Positions 54,951 through 64,000 of a stretch of DNA of 64,000 nt are shown here, one piece after another. The DNA lies in contig NC_072895.1 in NCBI RefSeq assembly GCF_027943255.1, positions 34,694,001-34,758,000 on the forward strand. Direction: 5' to 3'. Positions within the stretch are counted from its first letter, which is position 1; every line of letters begins with the position of its first letter. Source of the DNA: Anastrepha obliqua. Lineage: Eukaryota; Arthropoda; Insecta; Diptera; Tephritidae. The notes under the pieces are model-generated. The model was given only the letters and a program-made list of their open reading frames with translations. It had not been told where the DNA came from and searched no databases. Made by a program: the position numbers and the translations under genes.

Positions 54951-55330
54951 ATCTACTTGAAAAAATCTACTAGTTTTCGGCAGTTTAAAGGAGACTGAAA
55001 TATTGACTGCTTTAGAGAAAACCCCCGCTCCAACTCCAGATTCCATCTTGGATGCGTCGGTGAAAACAAAGGTACCTATATCAGTGCAGACTCTTCCCTC
55101 GTTCCAGCCTGCTTGGGAAGATAGCCCTAGCAGAACCATCAAAATCCAATTTGCGGATGGAGAGTTCTGTACGAAGTACAGAGAAAGAAGGAGATATCTG
55201 ACTCAAAATGCTACCATGCCGTACAGAAGATTGGCTCCAGAGGCGAACCCCCTTCAACCTAAAAACGCTCTCAATGGATTGAACTTGAAGATCAACGTGG
55301 TAAGCGTGGGGAAGCATAGTGACTTGCAAA
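54951..55330 (-). pseudogene. LINE RNase H fragment, minus strand
   Basis: 'MMVLLGLSSQAGWNEGRVC' and 'FVFTDASKMESGVGAGVFSK', 'AVNISVSFKLPKTSRFFQ' is the start of an RNase H domain (TDxSKxxxGVGAGV). It is joined tail to tail with the plus-strand LINE 3' end. Confidence 0.8.
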
Positions 55331-55489
55331 CTTTAAAGTCGTTTTTCTCAACATTTTGATTTTTGGGTTATGATACTCTTGCAGAGTATCTACAAAATAA
55401 AACGTTATTTATACTTTCACACGAATATTGCGTTAAAATTTACACTTCTTCGCTAGGCATGCAATTCTTTCTTTTTGCCGTCTTTGTGT

Positions 55490-56070
55490 TTGTTTATTTA
55501 TTTATTAAGCCAATGTAGATTCTTATAGGTTAAGTGGACATATCTTAAGGTTAATAAGCATTAAAAAAAGAAAGTACAATTCAACTATTTATAATAAATA
55601 TGCAAAAAAATTTATAAGTGATCTTTTGAAAATGAAAAAAATCTATCTCAACAAATTTAGAGATTTTATTAAACTCAATTAAGGCTCTAAATAGGAGCAT
55701 TTCGAGAATAAAGAGATTTTGAGAGATCAACATAGAAGAACTTCGAACTACGCGGAGCTCTGGCCCGAAATATTGAAGAAAATCCTCTCAAGAAGCACCG
55801 GACAATCAGCAGCACCGCGAATTAGGTCAAGGATGAAAGACAAAGATAGGATTATTCTCCTGCTCTGCAATGATTTTAAATTTATCAGTAAGCAACGCGC
55901 TTCATATGTAGGGATAGGATCCGAAAAGCGTAAATTACGCAACGCGAAATGTAAGAATATTTTCTGAATTCGTTCAATTCTAGCAGCATCGAAGACCAAA
56001 TACGGAGACCAAATGAAGCATGCATACTCAAGTTTGGAATGTACAAAAGCTATAGTGTATAAGGATCGGA
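55490..56070 (-). pseudogene. jockey-like LINE 3' end, minus strand
   Basis: Minus-strand frame: 'SKLEYACFIWSPYLVFDAAR', 'IERIQKIFLHFALRNLRFSD', 'CLLINLKSLQSRRIILSLSF', 'LLERIFFNISGQ'. Similar to 53500-53760. The 3' UTR ends in an (AAAT)n-type tail at about 55494-55508. Confidence 0.85.
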
Positions 56071-56074
56071 GAAA

Positions 56075-56415
56075 TCGGAACTATGACCCATAACGAAAGC
56101 AAGCATGGCGTAATAAAATTTGTATGACTAGCAGAAGTAAGTTACGAATCAAATCAAGTAAATCATATAATATGAATAATCCTAAGTATTATATTTAATG
56201 TTTATTACTAAGGTAATTTTTGATAAAGCGATTGTCCAGTAAATAAAGTCAATCCCACTTATTTATAATTCATTTAACCGAAAAGTACGCTAAACTGAAG
56301 AGTTCGTTGAAGCTACGCTAAAGTGAAAAATGAAGTTAAATGAAAACTTATTTTGTGACCAAATTAAGAACTAACATTATTAAATGGTATTTCAATCCGT
56401 AGAAACTTTGGTTTC
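56075..56415. other. Unassigned stretch
   Basis: AT-rich, no coding signal. Confidence 0.4.
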
Positions 56416-56419
56416 ATCC

Positions 56420-57240
56420 CCCCGATAATGGATCAGTGTGTACCCTCGCTTAGTCCAAGCGTAACTTTCTTCAACCATATTCCATCAAGGGAGGAGTGGA
56501 CTGAGTGCAACACTTGGGGACTGAGGGCAACACTTGAATCTGTTCACGGATGGTTCAAAGTTGGACGGTATGGTTGGAGGAGAAGTATTCTGCTAAGAGC
56601 TCCCCATCAGATTCAAATTCAGGTTACCGGATCACTGCAGTGTATTCCAAGCAGAGGTAGCCGCAATCAAAGAAGCAGCTGATTGGCTAGTCACTTGCGT
56701 AATAACTGTTAACTGTTATTTACTCCGATAGCCAAGCGGCAATTAGGCTCTAATATGGTGCACTCGAAACTGGTCAGGAAATGCCTGGATTCACTTTCTA
56801 TTGCTTCCGAATTTTTTGAAATAAAGTTAATCTGGGTACCTGGTCATAGTGACATTGCGGCAAACTGCGAAACGGACTAACTGATTTAATAAGGGACCTG
56901 TAAGGTAGTGTCTCCGCGAAAGGAGAGAATCGGGATCCCTTTGACAACCTGCGCTCTACTCCTCTTAGGATGGGCTTTGCACCAACTCAGCGAGCGCTGG
57001 GCAAACTTGCAAGGACGCGAAATCCTTCTAGCCACTTATGGATCTTAGGCGTTCGAGGGATATTCTGAGCCTGACAAAATTTCTACGCTCAAATTTCGTG
57101 GGCGTTCTCACGGAGCACTATCCGCGAGGTATACATGTCTTGAGACTCGGAATTACTTCGAGCCCTTTCTACGTCAGCTGTATGGAAATGAGGTGGAATC
57201 ATTTCAGCACCTCGCGAGACTAAGATTTAAGCATCTTTGA
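56420..57240 (+). pseudogene. LINE RNase H domain and 3' tail
   Basis: 'LFTDGSK'-like start lost; 'YRITAVFQAEVAAIKEAADW'-type sequence is visible at 56635-56690, 'TVIYSDSQAAIRL'-type at 56715-56745, then 'EFFEIKLIWVPGHSDIAANC' (intact His block) and 'LRRSRDILSLTKFLRSNFVG', 'VLTEHYPRGIHVLRLGI', 'FYVSC' in the Cys-rich tail. Frameshifts between them. Confidence 0.75.
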
Positions 57241-57244
57241 AGTC

Positions 57245-57905
57245 CATTTTTGGCTTAACAGATCAATAAACAAAATTGCCGTATTTGGACTGAAAAGCAA
57301 CTCGACGCCATTCATTATATATATATAAAGGCTTGTACACCCTTTTTGGGTGTTTGACCTAGCTCCTTCTCCTATTTGTGGTGTGCGTTTTAATCTTGTC
57401 CCATAAATGGAGGGACCTACAGTTTTAGATATTTTTTATGAAGAGCTTTTTCATGGTAGAAATACACTCGGAGGTTTGACATTGCCTGACGAGGGGCGAC
57501 CGCTATTAGAAAAAACTTTTCGTTAATTTTGATATTTCACAGAGATTCGAACTCACGTCATTTCTGAATTCCGAATAGTAGTCACGCACCAACCCATTCG
57601 GCTACGGCGGCCGTCCAAGAACAGTCATTACATCAATTAAAAACAACCGTTTGGTGCGGCCTATGGGCTAGAGAAATCATCGGCCCATATTTCTTCAAAG
57701 ACGAGACTGGCGCCAATGTAACAGTGAATAGCGGACGCTATCGCGTCATCACAAACACATTTTTGATACCGGACACTGAAGTCCGTGATATCCGCAAAAT
57801 TTAGTTCCAACAAGATGGCGCTACTTGCCACACAGCCCATGAAACAATGGATTTACTGCGCCGTCGTTTCGATGAGCAATTAATCTCTCGTCTCGGACCA
57901 TTGGA
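57245..57905 (+). pseudogene. mariner-like transposase split by a SINE
   Basis: '[17 protein letters not shown]' (57255-57310), then the SINE, then 'TTVWCGLWAREIIGPYFFKD' (57650), 'GANVTVNSGRYRVITNTFLI', a stop, 'FQQDGATCHTAHETMDLLRR' (second Asp) and 'ISRLGPLDCPLDLT'. Same family as 9486-10046 and 34510-34715. Confidence 0.85.
57321..57624 (-). mobile_element. tRNA-related SINE, near full length, with duplication
   Basis: Minus-strand order: 'GGCCGCCGTAGCCGAATGGG' (57614 downwards), 'TTGGTGCGTGACTAC', a B-box-like 'GAGTTCGAATCTCTG', 'GCGGTCGCCCCTCGTC', 'AAAAAGCTCTTCAT', 'AGGAGAAGGAGCTAGG' and the AT-rich end. Flanked by TCATTATAT (57312-57320) and TCATTACAT (57625-57633), one mismatch. It divides a mariner reading frame. 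Confidence 0.85.
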
Positions 57906-57909
57906 TTGT

Positions 57910-58455
57910 CCGCTTGACTTAACTTAACTTTTATTTGTGGTGATATGTAAAGTCGTAATGCTTTGTGAGCAAACCAGATTCGAATAAGGCATTAGAAGCC
58001 AACATTTCAGAGGAATTATCTTTAAAAAATAAATGTCATGGATTGTTCTACACAAAAATAATAAAGATTGGAAAATCAATTTGAATTTTTGTTGTTTTAA
58101 TTCAATTTAAAATCGGATAACTCTAAATTGATCACCCTTTAGTATGTTCCGGTACATTTGTAACCAGACTGCCAGATATATTGACGGTGCTAGGTTGGTC
58201 TGCCACATAAAAATATTCAAGCATGCACTTTGTATGGAAAAAAGGCATCTCACATCTCAGCGCAAATAATTGGCAAAAATCTACGGTAGTTTGTAGTCAT
58301 TTGAACATTGCATTTTGTGATACCCGAATTCTATGGACTATAAAAATGCATACTCAAAAAAGTTCTAAACATTCTGGTTAAACAGTTGAAAGTTTTGTTG
58401 AAATTTTGAAAATTTTTTTACAAAACTTGAAACTATGATATCTGTTTGTTATATA
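57910..58455. other. Unassigned stretch
   Basis: No recognised feature. Confidence 0.4.
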
Positions 58456-58459
58456 TTTT

Positions 58460-59850
58460 GTTGTAGTACGAACTACAGTGAACCAAAAAGAAACTGGGAC
58501 ACTAATATTCAAAAAATTCATATATTTGTATAAATAAAGAAATTATTCACAGATTTTAAAGAAATAATTCGCGTCGAATAAATTTCAATTTAACTACTCA
58601 AAATGCACAATTGTTATTTTACTATTAACGGCAACTCCGTTTATTTAAATAATAACCGCAATAGCATAATTTTTCAAATTCAAACAAAAAGTGGGACACC
58701 CTAATGTTTTGGCAAATTTAAGTAAACTATGGATATTGCGTTATTTTTTCGGATCTGCTAAAGTTACTTTTCTTTCTCACATTTCGCCATCGACGTTGCA
58801 AATGCCGATTGATTTAAAAAAACTTACATGAAATACCATTCTGGAGGCCAAAATGTGCGTCAAATCGTAGAAATTTTGGAAAAACCTAAATCGACAGTAT
58901 TTAGTAATACATTGAAAAAATATAATAAAAACCACTCTTGTCTGAGAAAAAATCTAAGAGTTGGAAGAGTTTCCAAAATTAACTCAAATGTGACCAAGAG
59001 AAGGACTAAATGTTTAATAAAAGAGAAAATAAAAAATAAAAGATCAAAATATCTGCGATTAACACTGCTAAATTCGTGAATTGTGGACGTACACCCACAA
59101 ACTATCAAAAATGTTCCACACAGTAAGAATACAGAGCGCGCAGGATTAATGCGAGTAAAAGATTGAACTATGCTAAGGAACACGTTAGCAAATCGTATGA
59201 ATTCTAAAGAAACGTTCTTTTCATTGACGAGTCGAAATTCAACTTATTTGGGTCGAATGGTAGCAATTTTATCTGGGGAAGGGAAGCTACAGCGCTCAAT
59301 CCGTTCTCTGTGGTTGGTACTGCGAAACATGGCTGTGGGTGTGCAATGGTTTGGGGCAGATGGAGTGGGCTCGTTTTGTTTTATTGAAGGCACTATGACT
59401 AAAATGAGTTATCTAGAAATACTGAGAACACATTCCCAAAACTGTGTAAAAATTACAGTTGCCAGCAACGTTCACCTTCATTCACGACAATGACCCAAAA
59501 GCATACTGCGCTGGTTCTAAGAGAATGTTTGCTTTACAATATAAAACAAGTATTGCCCTATCCTCCTCAAAGCCCCAGCTCTCAATCCCATTGAGCACTT
59601 GTGGACCCATATTTAAAAATTAAAATTAAAATTAAATCAGCAACTGAAGGGATATGGGAAAATAGTCCAAGAGATGTCTCCAAAACGCTCCATGCCACGA
59701 CGTCTGCAAGCAGTAATTAGTGGATAGGGATACTGCACAAAATATTAGCTCATCAATTTTTCTTTATTTTCATATTTTCATTACTGTTCCACTTCATGTT
59801 TAAATTGTAAAATTAAGTTATTGTTTTGTCTAGTCGGAAACTTTTAAATA
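58460..59850 (+). pseudogene. Tc1 element with degenerate transposase
   Basis: Begins near 'cagtgaaccaaaaagaaact' with a repeated 'gggacac' word at 58496 and 58692. Translation from 58828: 'GGQNVRQIVEILEKPKSTVF' (helix-turn-helix), later 'ETFFSLTSRNSTYLGRM' where FxDESKFxLFG is expected, 'TALNPFSVVGTAKHGCG'-type sequence in another frame, and 'APALNPIEHLWTH' (third catalytic Glu). At least four frame breaks. Confidence 0.8.
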
Positions 59851-60112
59851 ATTTAAATATTCATGAGAAGAAAGCTTTCATGAGAAGATTATCTCTAATT
59901 AGTCTGGGCATGGATCTGGTCAATACATTGATTTCCCTGGACATGATTTTCTGCCTCCTAACGGGATTTCTGCGAATTCTTTCACGTACGGCTTTTATGG
60001 CTGCACTCTTTGGAACTACACAAAAATAACGGAAATTTTTACTGCGATTTTGTTCTCGCCGTATGCACTGTAAAATTTATCAAAAAATGTATGGCAAGAC
60101 TAAGTATAATGG

Positions 60113-60190
60113 TGTTTCGTGCACACAGCGAATTGCGAACCCGGGTAATTCCGAATGCTAGTCGCACACCAACTGTTCGGCTACAAGCTG
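60113..60190 (-). mobile_element. SINE fragment, tRNA-related head only
   Basis: Minus strand: 'GTAGCCGAACAGTTGGTGTG', 'CGACTAGCATTCGGAATTAC', 'GGGTTCGCAATTCG', 'CGAAACACC'. It holds the A- and B-box area but none of the 3' body. Confidence 0.7.
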
Positions 60191-60194
60191 GGTT

Positions 60195-62770
60195 TCAAGC
60201 GATAACAAACTAAAATTCTACGAAATTTAATCTAAGAAATTTCTGAAACTTAAAAATAAAAACGAATTTTTGAGCAGCTTTTTACATCCTTATGATGCGG
60301 CGGTGGTTGTGTGCGGCATGTTAATTATTCGTGATATTAGTCCCTCGAACGCGTTTGCTGTTATAAAAGTCGATTTATTGTTAAGAAAAAAGCATTAATT
60401 GCAGATGATGATTCAACTGTGCGTGTGTGCGTTATTTTGATAATTTTTTTTAGAAATTATGATTCAATATTTAGCACTTTGATGTTACTTTAATTGTTAA
60501 AGCTATGTATTTTTCAAAGCAGTCGTGTAATTACATCGAACATTATTCGCTCAATTGAAATTAAGTGTTGGATTGTTGAAATTTTTTTTGCTAATCTATA
60601 CACAATACACAAAACTGATTTTTGCACCAGAAATCCATGTCTCCATTTTTAAAACAAATTTTAGTTGTTTACATTTTAAAGCACTGATCTCGCATCATAT
60701 GTGTATATGTATGTTTACGTACGGTAGATATTTTATAGGTAAAGTTTTTTTTTTTATTTCATTAGTCATGAGGCAACACTTTCTTTCAACTTTTCCATCG
60801 ATTAATTTATTACATCTTTTAAGCTCTTACTTGTTATTTACATATATTTCACAAAACAAAAAAAAAACGTTTCACCGTAGCGAAGAGTAGCACACTTGTA
60901 ACATTAATGTTTGCGAAGCGTTTAGCAAAGACTAGCGAACTGTTGCTGCTCTACCCGTATGAAAAATCAAAGGCCACAATGATCCCTCTCACATTAATTC
61001 ACGTTGATGTATGTATGCGTGTTTGTGTGTTAGCCAAATACGAAAAAGTCCACGATCAACACATACGCAAACGCTCACATGTGCAACGCTGTTTAATTAT
61101 GGGACACAATGTTTTTAGTGGCCCAATAGTGCGAATGTCTATACTCTTGGGAAAAAACACCAATACCTGTGCGCGCGCGCACCGTTTCAAACTGCTGCAA
61201 CGGAACCGAGGCGAACTGAACTGAATGACGGCGGATCACAACAGAGTTGCACAGTCGGGCTGCAAGCTCTACAGAGCTCCGAATTCAAGTTGGCCATGGC
61301 AAATTCACTCAATAGCAGCGCAAGACTAAACGTTTGTATGTGGATATGTAGGTATGTATATGTAATAGAATGTCTAGCAACAGGTCCCAAAAAGAGCGTA
61401 CGCGAAGCGAGGTGAGCAGAGATGAGCGGCGATGAACCGAGTCGTGTTGAGTTAGATTCTCTCTGAATAATGGCTGAAGTAAATACTGTACGTATGTGCA
61501 TATGTATATGTGTATATATATTAGCAACACCAAATCTCACTATTTAGCCTATCAATGCAGTAGATGCAATCTTAATTGTAAAATACATACTATATATTTT
61601 TGTGGTAAAAATTCGATGAATTCGATGCATTTACATATCTATCTTCTGTGACCTCTTATAAGTTACTAATGCAGCAGTTTTCAAACTAGAGGTGTACATT
61701 TAGTTCATCAGAATATTATTGACGTCTTGTTTTTTAATTGCTGACTTTGTAAATGAAGAAGTTGCCCATTTGAAATTATTTATTTTTCTTACAAATTTTT
61801 TGAAATCTTAATTATTTGCTTCTACCACTACATTTATAAACCTTATCTATGTGTACAATCTTATATTCGCCTCGAAGCAATGCATGTTCACATGGAAATT
61901 AGCACTGAGAGTTAATCTGCATCTTGTAGTTGTTTATCCACTGAAAGAGTGGAGCGGTATTGGTAGAGTACGAATAGAGAAAAAAGTATGAGCTTGGACA
62001 CTTGCAATTGGTGGATTTGTTTCTTATCATTTAGCTTAGGCGTCGCACCAACACACTCAAAAATCTCTGAGCAGAAACGAAATGTTAAAAGCCAGCTATG
62101 TACTTATGTATAGGTGAATTCGCATAAAGGTATGAATAATATGTATTAAATTTCCCTACAGTAAATGCGACTAGCTCCAAACTAGACCGAAACTAGCTGA
62201 TTTTCATGTGGGTCAGCCCGCACTTTAGAAAGTTATGGAGACGAAATCTATAATGGCAGAGTACATCGGTTGGCATGTGTGTACCGTTTTGTAATATGCC
62301 ATCAGTTTATTAATAAAACTACTTTTCAGCTCACCCATATCTATCTAAATAAACAGGGACTCTGCAAAGAGTGGACTTTTGAAATGAATTTCTAAGCGAG
62401 TGTTGGTGCAAGGTGGAGTTGGTGCAAAGAATTCAGAAGGTATGACCAAGTTCAGACTGTTACCGGCTCTCAGCGAATTGGAAACAATCAGCTGATTGGT
62501 TATGACAGCAATTTGAGATTGTATTGGTGATATACGCAAAAAAATCAACACAGTCATTGACTTCTTCATCGTCTGAACAACGACTGATTGAACGAGTGTG
62601 TGAATACGTGTGAAATAAGCGGGCAGAATTCTATTGCCGGGAACCCGTTGACGTGGTTGCTTGCACGACGAAGTTGCTTGCACAATTTTGTTTTTCACCA
62701 TAGCAGATTGACCAAACCTGGTAATCTATCTTCCTTGAGTAAGTGGAGCGATTTACTTATCTGACCTACA
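60195..62770. other. Long non-coding stretch
   Basis: No protein or transposon recognised on either strand. Includes a GCGCGCGC run at about 61172, TATG words at 61330-61350 and 61490-61515, and a relatively GC-rich part at 61180-61460. The frames at 60907-61224 and 62345-62701 have no recognisable similarity. Confidence 0.4.
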
Positions 62771-62776
62771 TACTCA

Positions 62777-62992
62777 ACGAGTGTTGTTGTAGCAGCAGAA
62801 ACATTCCCCATGCATATACGAGGAATGCTGCTGAAGTGACAGTCCTTATTTATATATAACTGACGCTTACACCCTCTTCCTATTTGTGAAGTGCGTCTCG
62901 ATGTTGTTCCTTCCCGAAGTGGCAGTCCTTGGCCGGATATAAAACCGGGCGTTCAGGTTACGTAGAATCGACTGTCGTGGGAACGAATCTTT
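62777..62992 (+). repeat. Hairpin-bearing short repeat, second copy, split by a SINE piece
   Basis: 'gttgttgtagcagcagaaac', 'ATTCCCCATGCATATACGAGGAAT' area (hairpin arms ATTCC/GGAAT), 'gaagtgacagtcctt', then a 68 bp SINE piece, then 'ggcagtccttggccggatat' and 'cgactgtcgtgggaacgaat'. Same family as 30511-30665. Confidence 0.8.
62848..62915 (-). mobile_element. SINE 3' end piece with 15 bp duplication
   Basis: Plus-strand reading 'atttatatataactgacgct', 'tacaccctcttcctatttgt', 'gtgcgtctcgatgttgttcc' is the terminal part of the SINE in reverse orientation. Flanked by GAAGTGACAGTCCTT (62833-62847) and GAAGTGGCAGTCCTT (62916-62930), one mismatch in 15. Confidence 0.8.
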
Positions 62993-62999
62993 GCTACCT

Positions 63000-63595
63000 G
63001 GGAGACTTGAAAAAAAAAGTTCTAGACTCAGAACGCTGTACTTACAGCTATTTTTTCGGAGAGTCAGGACAGGTTAAGAGCTCTTGGCTCAACTACAGCT
63101 ACTTGGGACCTGTATTTCATGAATTTGGCTCGCAAATATAACGTTGTTGGATTCATTGGAAGTAACGAATTGCCCATTAGGCTACGGTTTCATCGGTGGT
63201 AGTGAATTTTACTCGACGCGAACTCGCACGAGTGAGGTGGTTCTAGTACACAGGTTGTATACTTCTTAGCTATCTATGAACTTTAACTTTGCGCTAAGTA
63301 GTAAAGAGCAGTCCACTTTTAAAAAGATGGCTATCTTTGGAATATTCAAAATGCCAGAAAGTGAAATATTTGTATTAAAAATTTCGTTTTTAAGGCGCAA
63401 ATATGTTATGAAGCACACTAAAATAGACGACATACATGATGAAAAAGTTCCCGGAACAACACCCAGGTGACGCTGATTTGAGTTGTATGTTTTTAGATGG
63501 CCATATCTGTGATTAACATTCCTACCTATATTTATCACCATTGCTTAAAACAATTTGTAAAAGTTACGCCGTCTTATGTATGATAAATCTTCCTC
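63000..63595. other. Unassigned stretch
   Basis: No recognised gene. Short open frames only. Confidence 0.35.
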
Positions 63596-63599
63596 TGAA

Positions 63600-63730
63600 C
63601 ACATTCTATTTTTTACAGTTTTAAAAATGGATTTGAATTTGCAACAATTAATTTGTATTAAATTATGCGGTATTGTGCGGATTCAATGGGGAGAAACTAA
63701 AGCCACTTTGTTTGCCAGAATATGAAGTAG
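63600..63730 (+). pseudogene. mariner 5' end fragment
   Basis: 'LNLQQLICIKLCG' with 'caacaattaatttgtattaa' matches the start of the mariner at 45610-45660 ('caatttatttgtattaaatt'). The similarity fades after about 63730. Confidence 0.5.
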
Positions 63731-63973
63731 AAACACCATTGGTACTAATTGGGGCGGAGCGTATCCTCTTAAAAAATATTTGTTGCAGCCATTTCTCAAA
63801 ATTAGTTTAACCGACGATAAAATGAAATGAAAAAAAAACTATTAAAATCAGAGAAGAATATAGAGTACGCTTTTGGGCACTTAACCAACAAGTGGCGAAT
63901 TTTCGGGAAGGTAATTGAGAAAAATGTTGGCACGGCTAATAATATGAAAAAATATTATTTGTATGTCTGTTGT

Positions 63974-64000
63974 TTTTTTCGCCCCTCGGCAGGCAATGGA
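63974..64000 (+). mobile_element. SINE fragment running off the window
   Basis: 'ttttttcgcccctcggcagg' followed by 'caatgga' matches the SINE body at about 31635-31665. The rest lies beyond the window. Confidence 0.6.

Noticed and set aside
60907..61224. 105-codon frame as a host gene
   Set aside because: No recognisable domain, lies in microsatellite-rich DNA, and the minus strand is also open over part of it.
1..64000. CRISPR array, bacterial operon or phage-like system
   Set aside because: No spaced direct repeats of CRISPR type and no prokaryotic gene organisation; introns, microsatellites and LINE/SINE content show eukaryotic DNA.

Overview
The window looks like repeat-rich dipteran nuclear DNA, most likely from a tephritid fruit fly or a close relative. 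It is AT-rich, has TATG/CATA-type microsatellites, carries dozens of old transposon fragments, and holds one recognisable host gene, a SoxF gene orthologous to Drosophila Sox15. The tephritid assignment rests on the gene plus repeat types I recall from such genomes; it is an inference.

Layout. 1.4-8.2 kb (minus strand): the two main coding exons of Sox15, with the HMG box split by a 4.4 kb intron packed with broken transposons. A possible non-coding 5' exon lies near 13.5 kb. 8.2-21 kb: intergenic or long-intron DNA with LINE, mariner and SINE remnants. 21.65-24.44 kb: a DNA transposon with perfectly placed 517 bp inverted terminal repeats around a broken, intron-containing transposase gene. 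25-35 kb: mariner, Tc1 and LINE copies, including a jockey-like reverse transcriptase whose YADD box is still readable. 35.28-37.81 kb: Tc1-type inverted repeats enclosing a second Tc1 copy and a small inverted-repeat element filled with about 70 copies of a 5 bp satellite. 38.4-45.3 kb: a Russian-doll locus. A jockey-like LINE is cut at TTAA by an element, and that element is itself cut by a Transib/RAG1-like transposon (5 bp CGACG duplication, CACATA... termini) and by a third element with hAT-like ends. 45.6-49.3 kb: two mariners and LINE pieces. 49.3-53 kb: mostly non-coding, microsatellite-rich. 53-57.2 kb: a graveyard of LINE 3' ends in both orientations. 57.2-64 kb: mariner, Tc1 and SINE remnants and unassigned DNA.

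Except for Sox15, every protein-like segment I could recognise belongs to a mobile element, and nearly all carry stops, frameshifts or truncations. The most informative structures are the nested insertions, where target-site duplications and rejoined reading frames give exact boundaries and an insertion order. A tRNA-related SINE family occurs at least seven times, at least three of them with visible duplications. I see no rRNA, complete tRNA gene, CRISPR array or viral gene.
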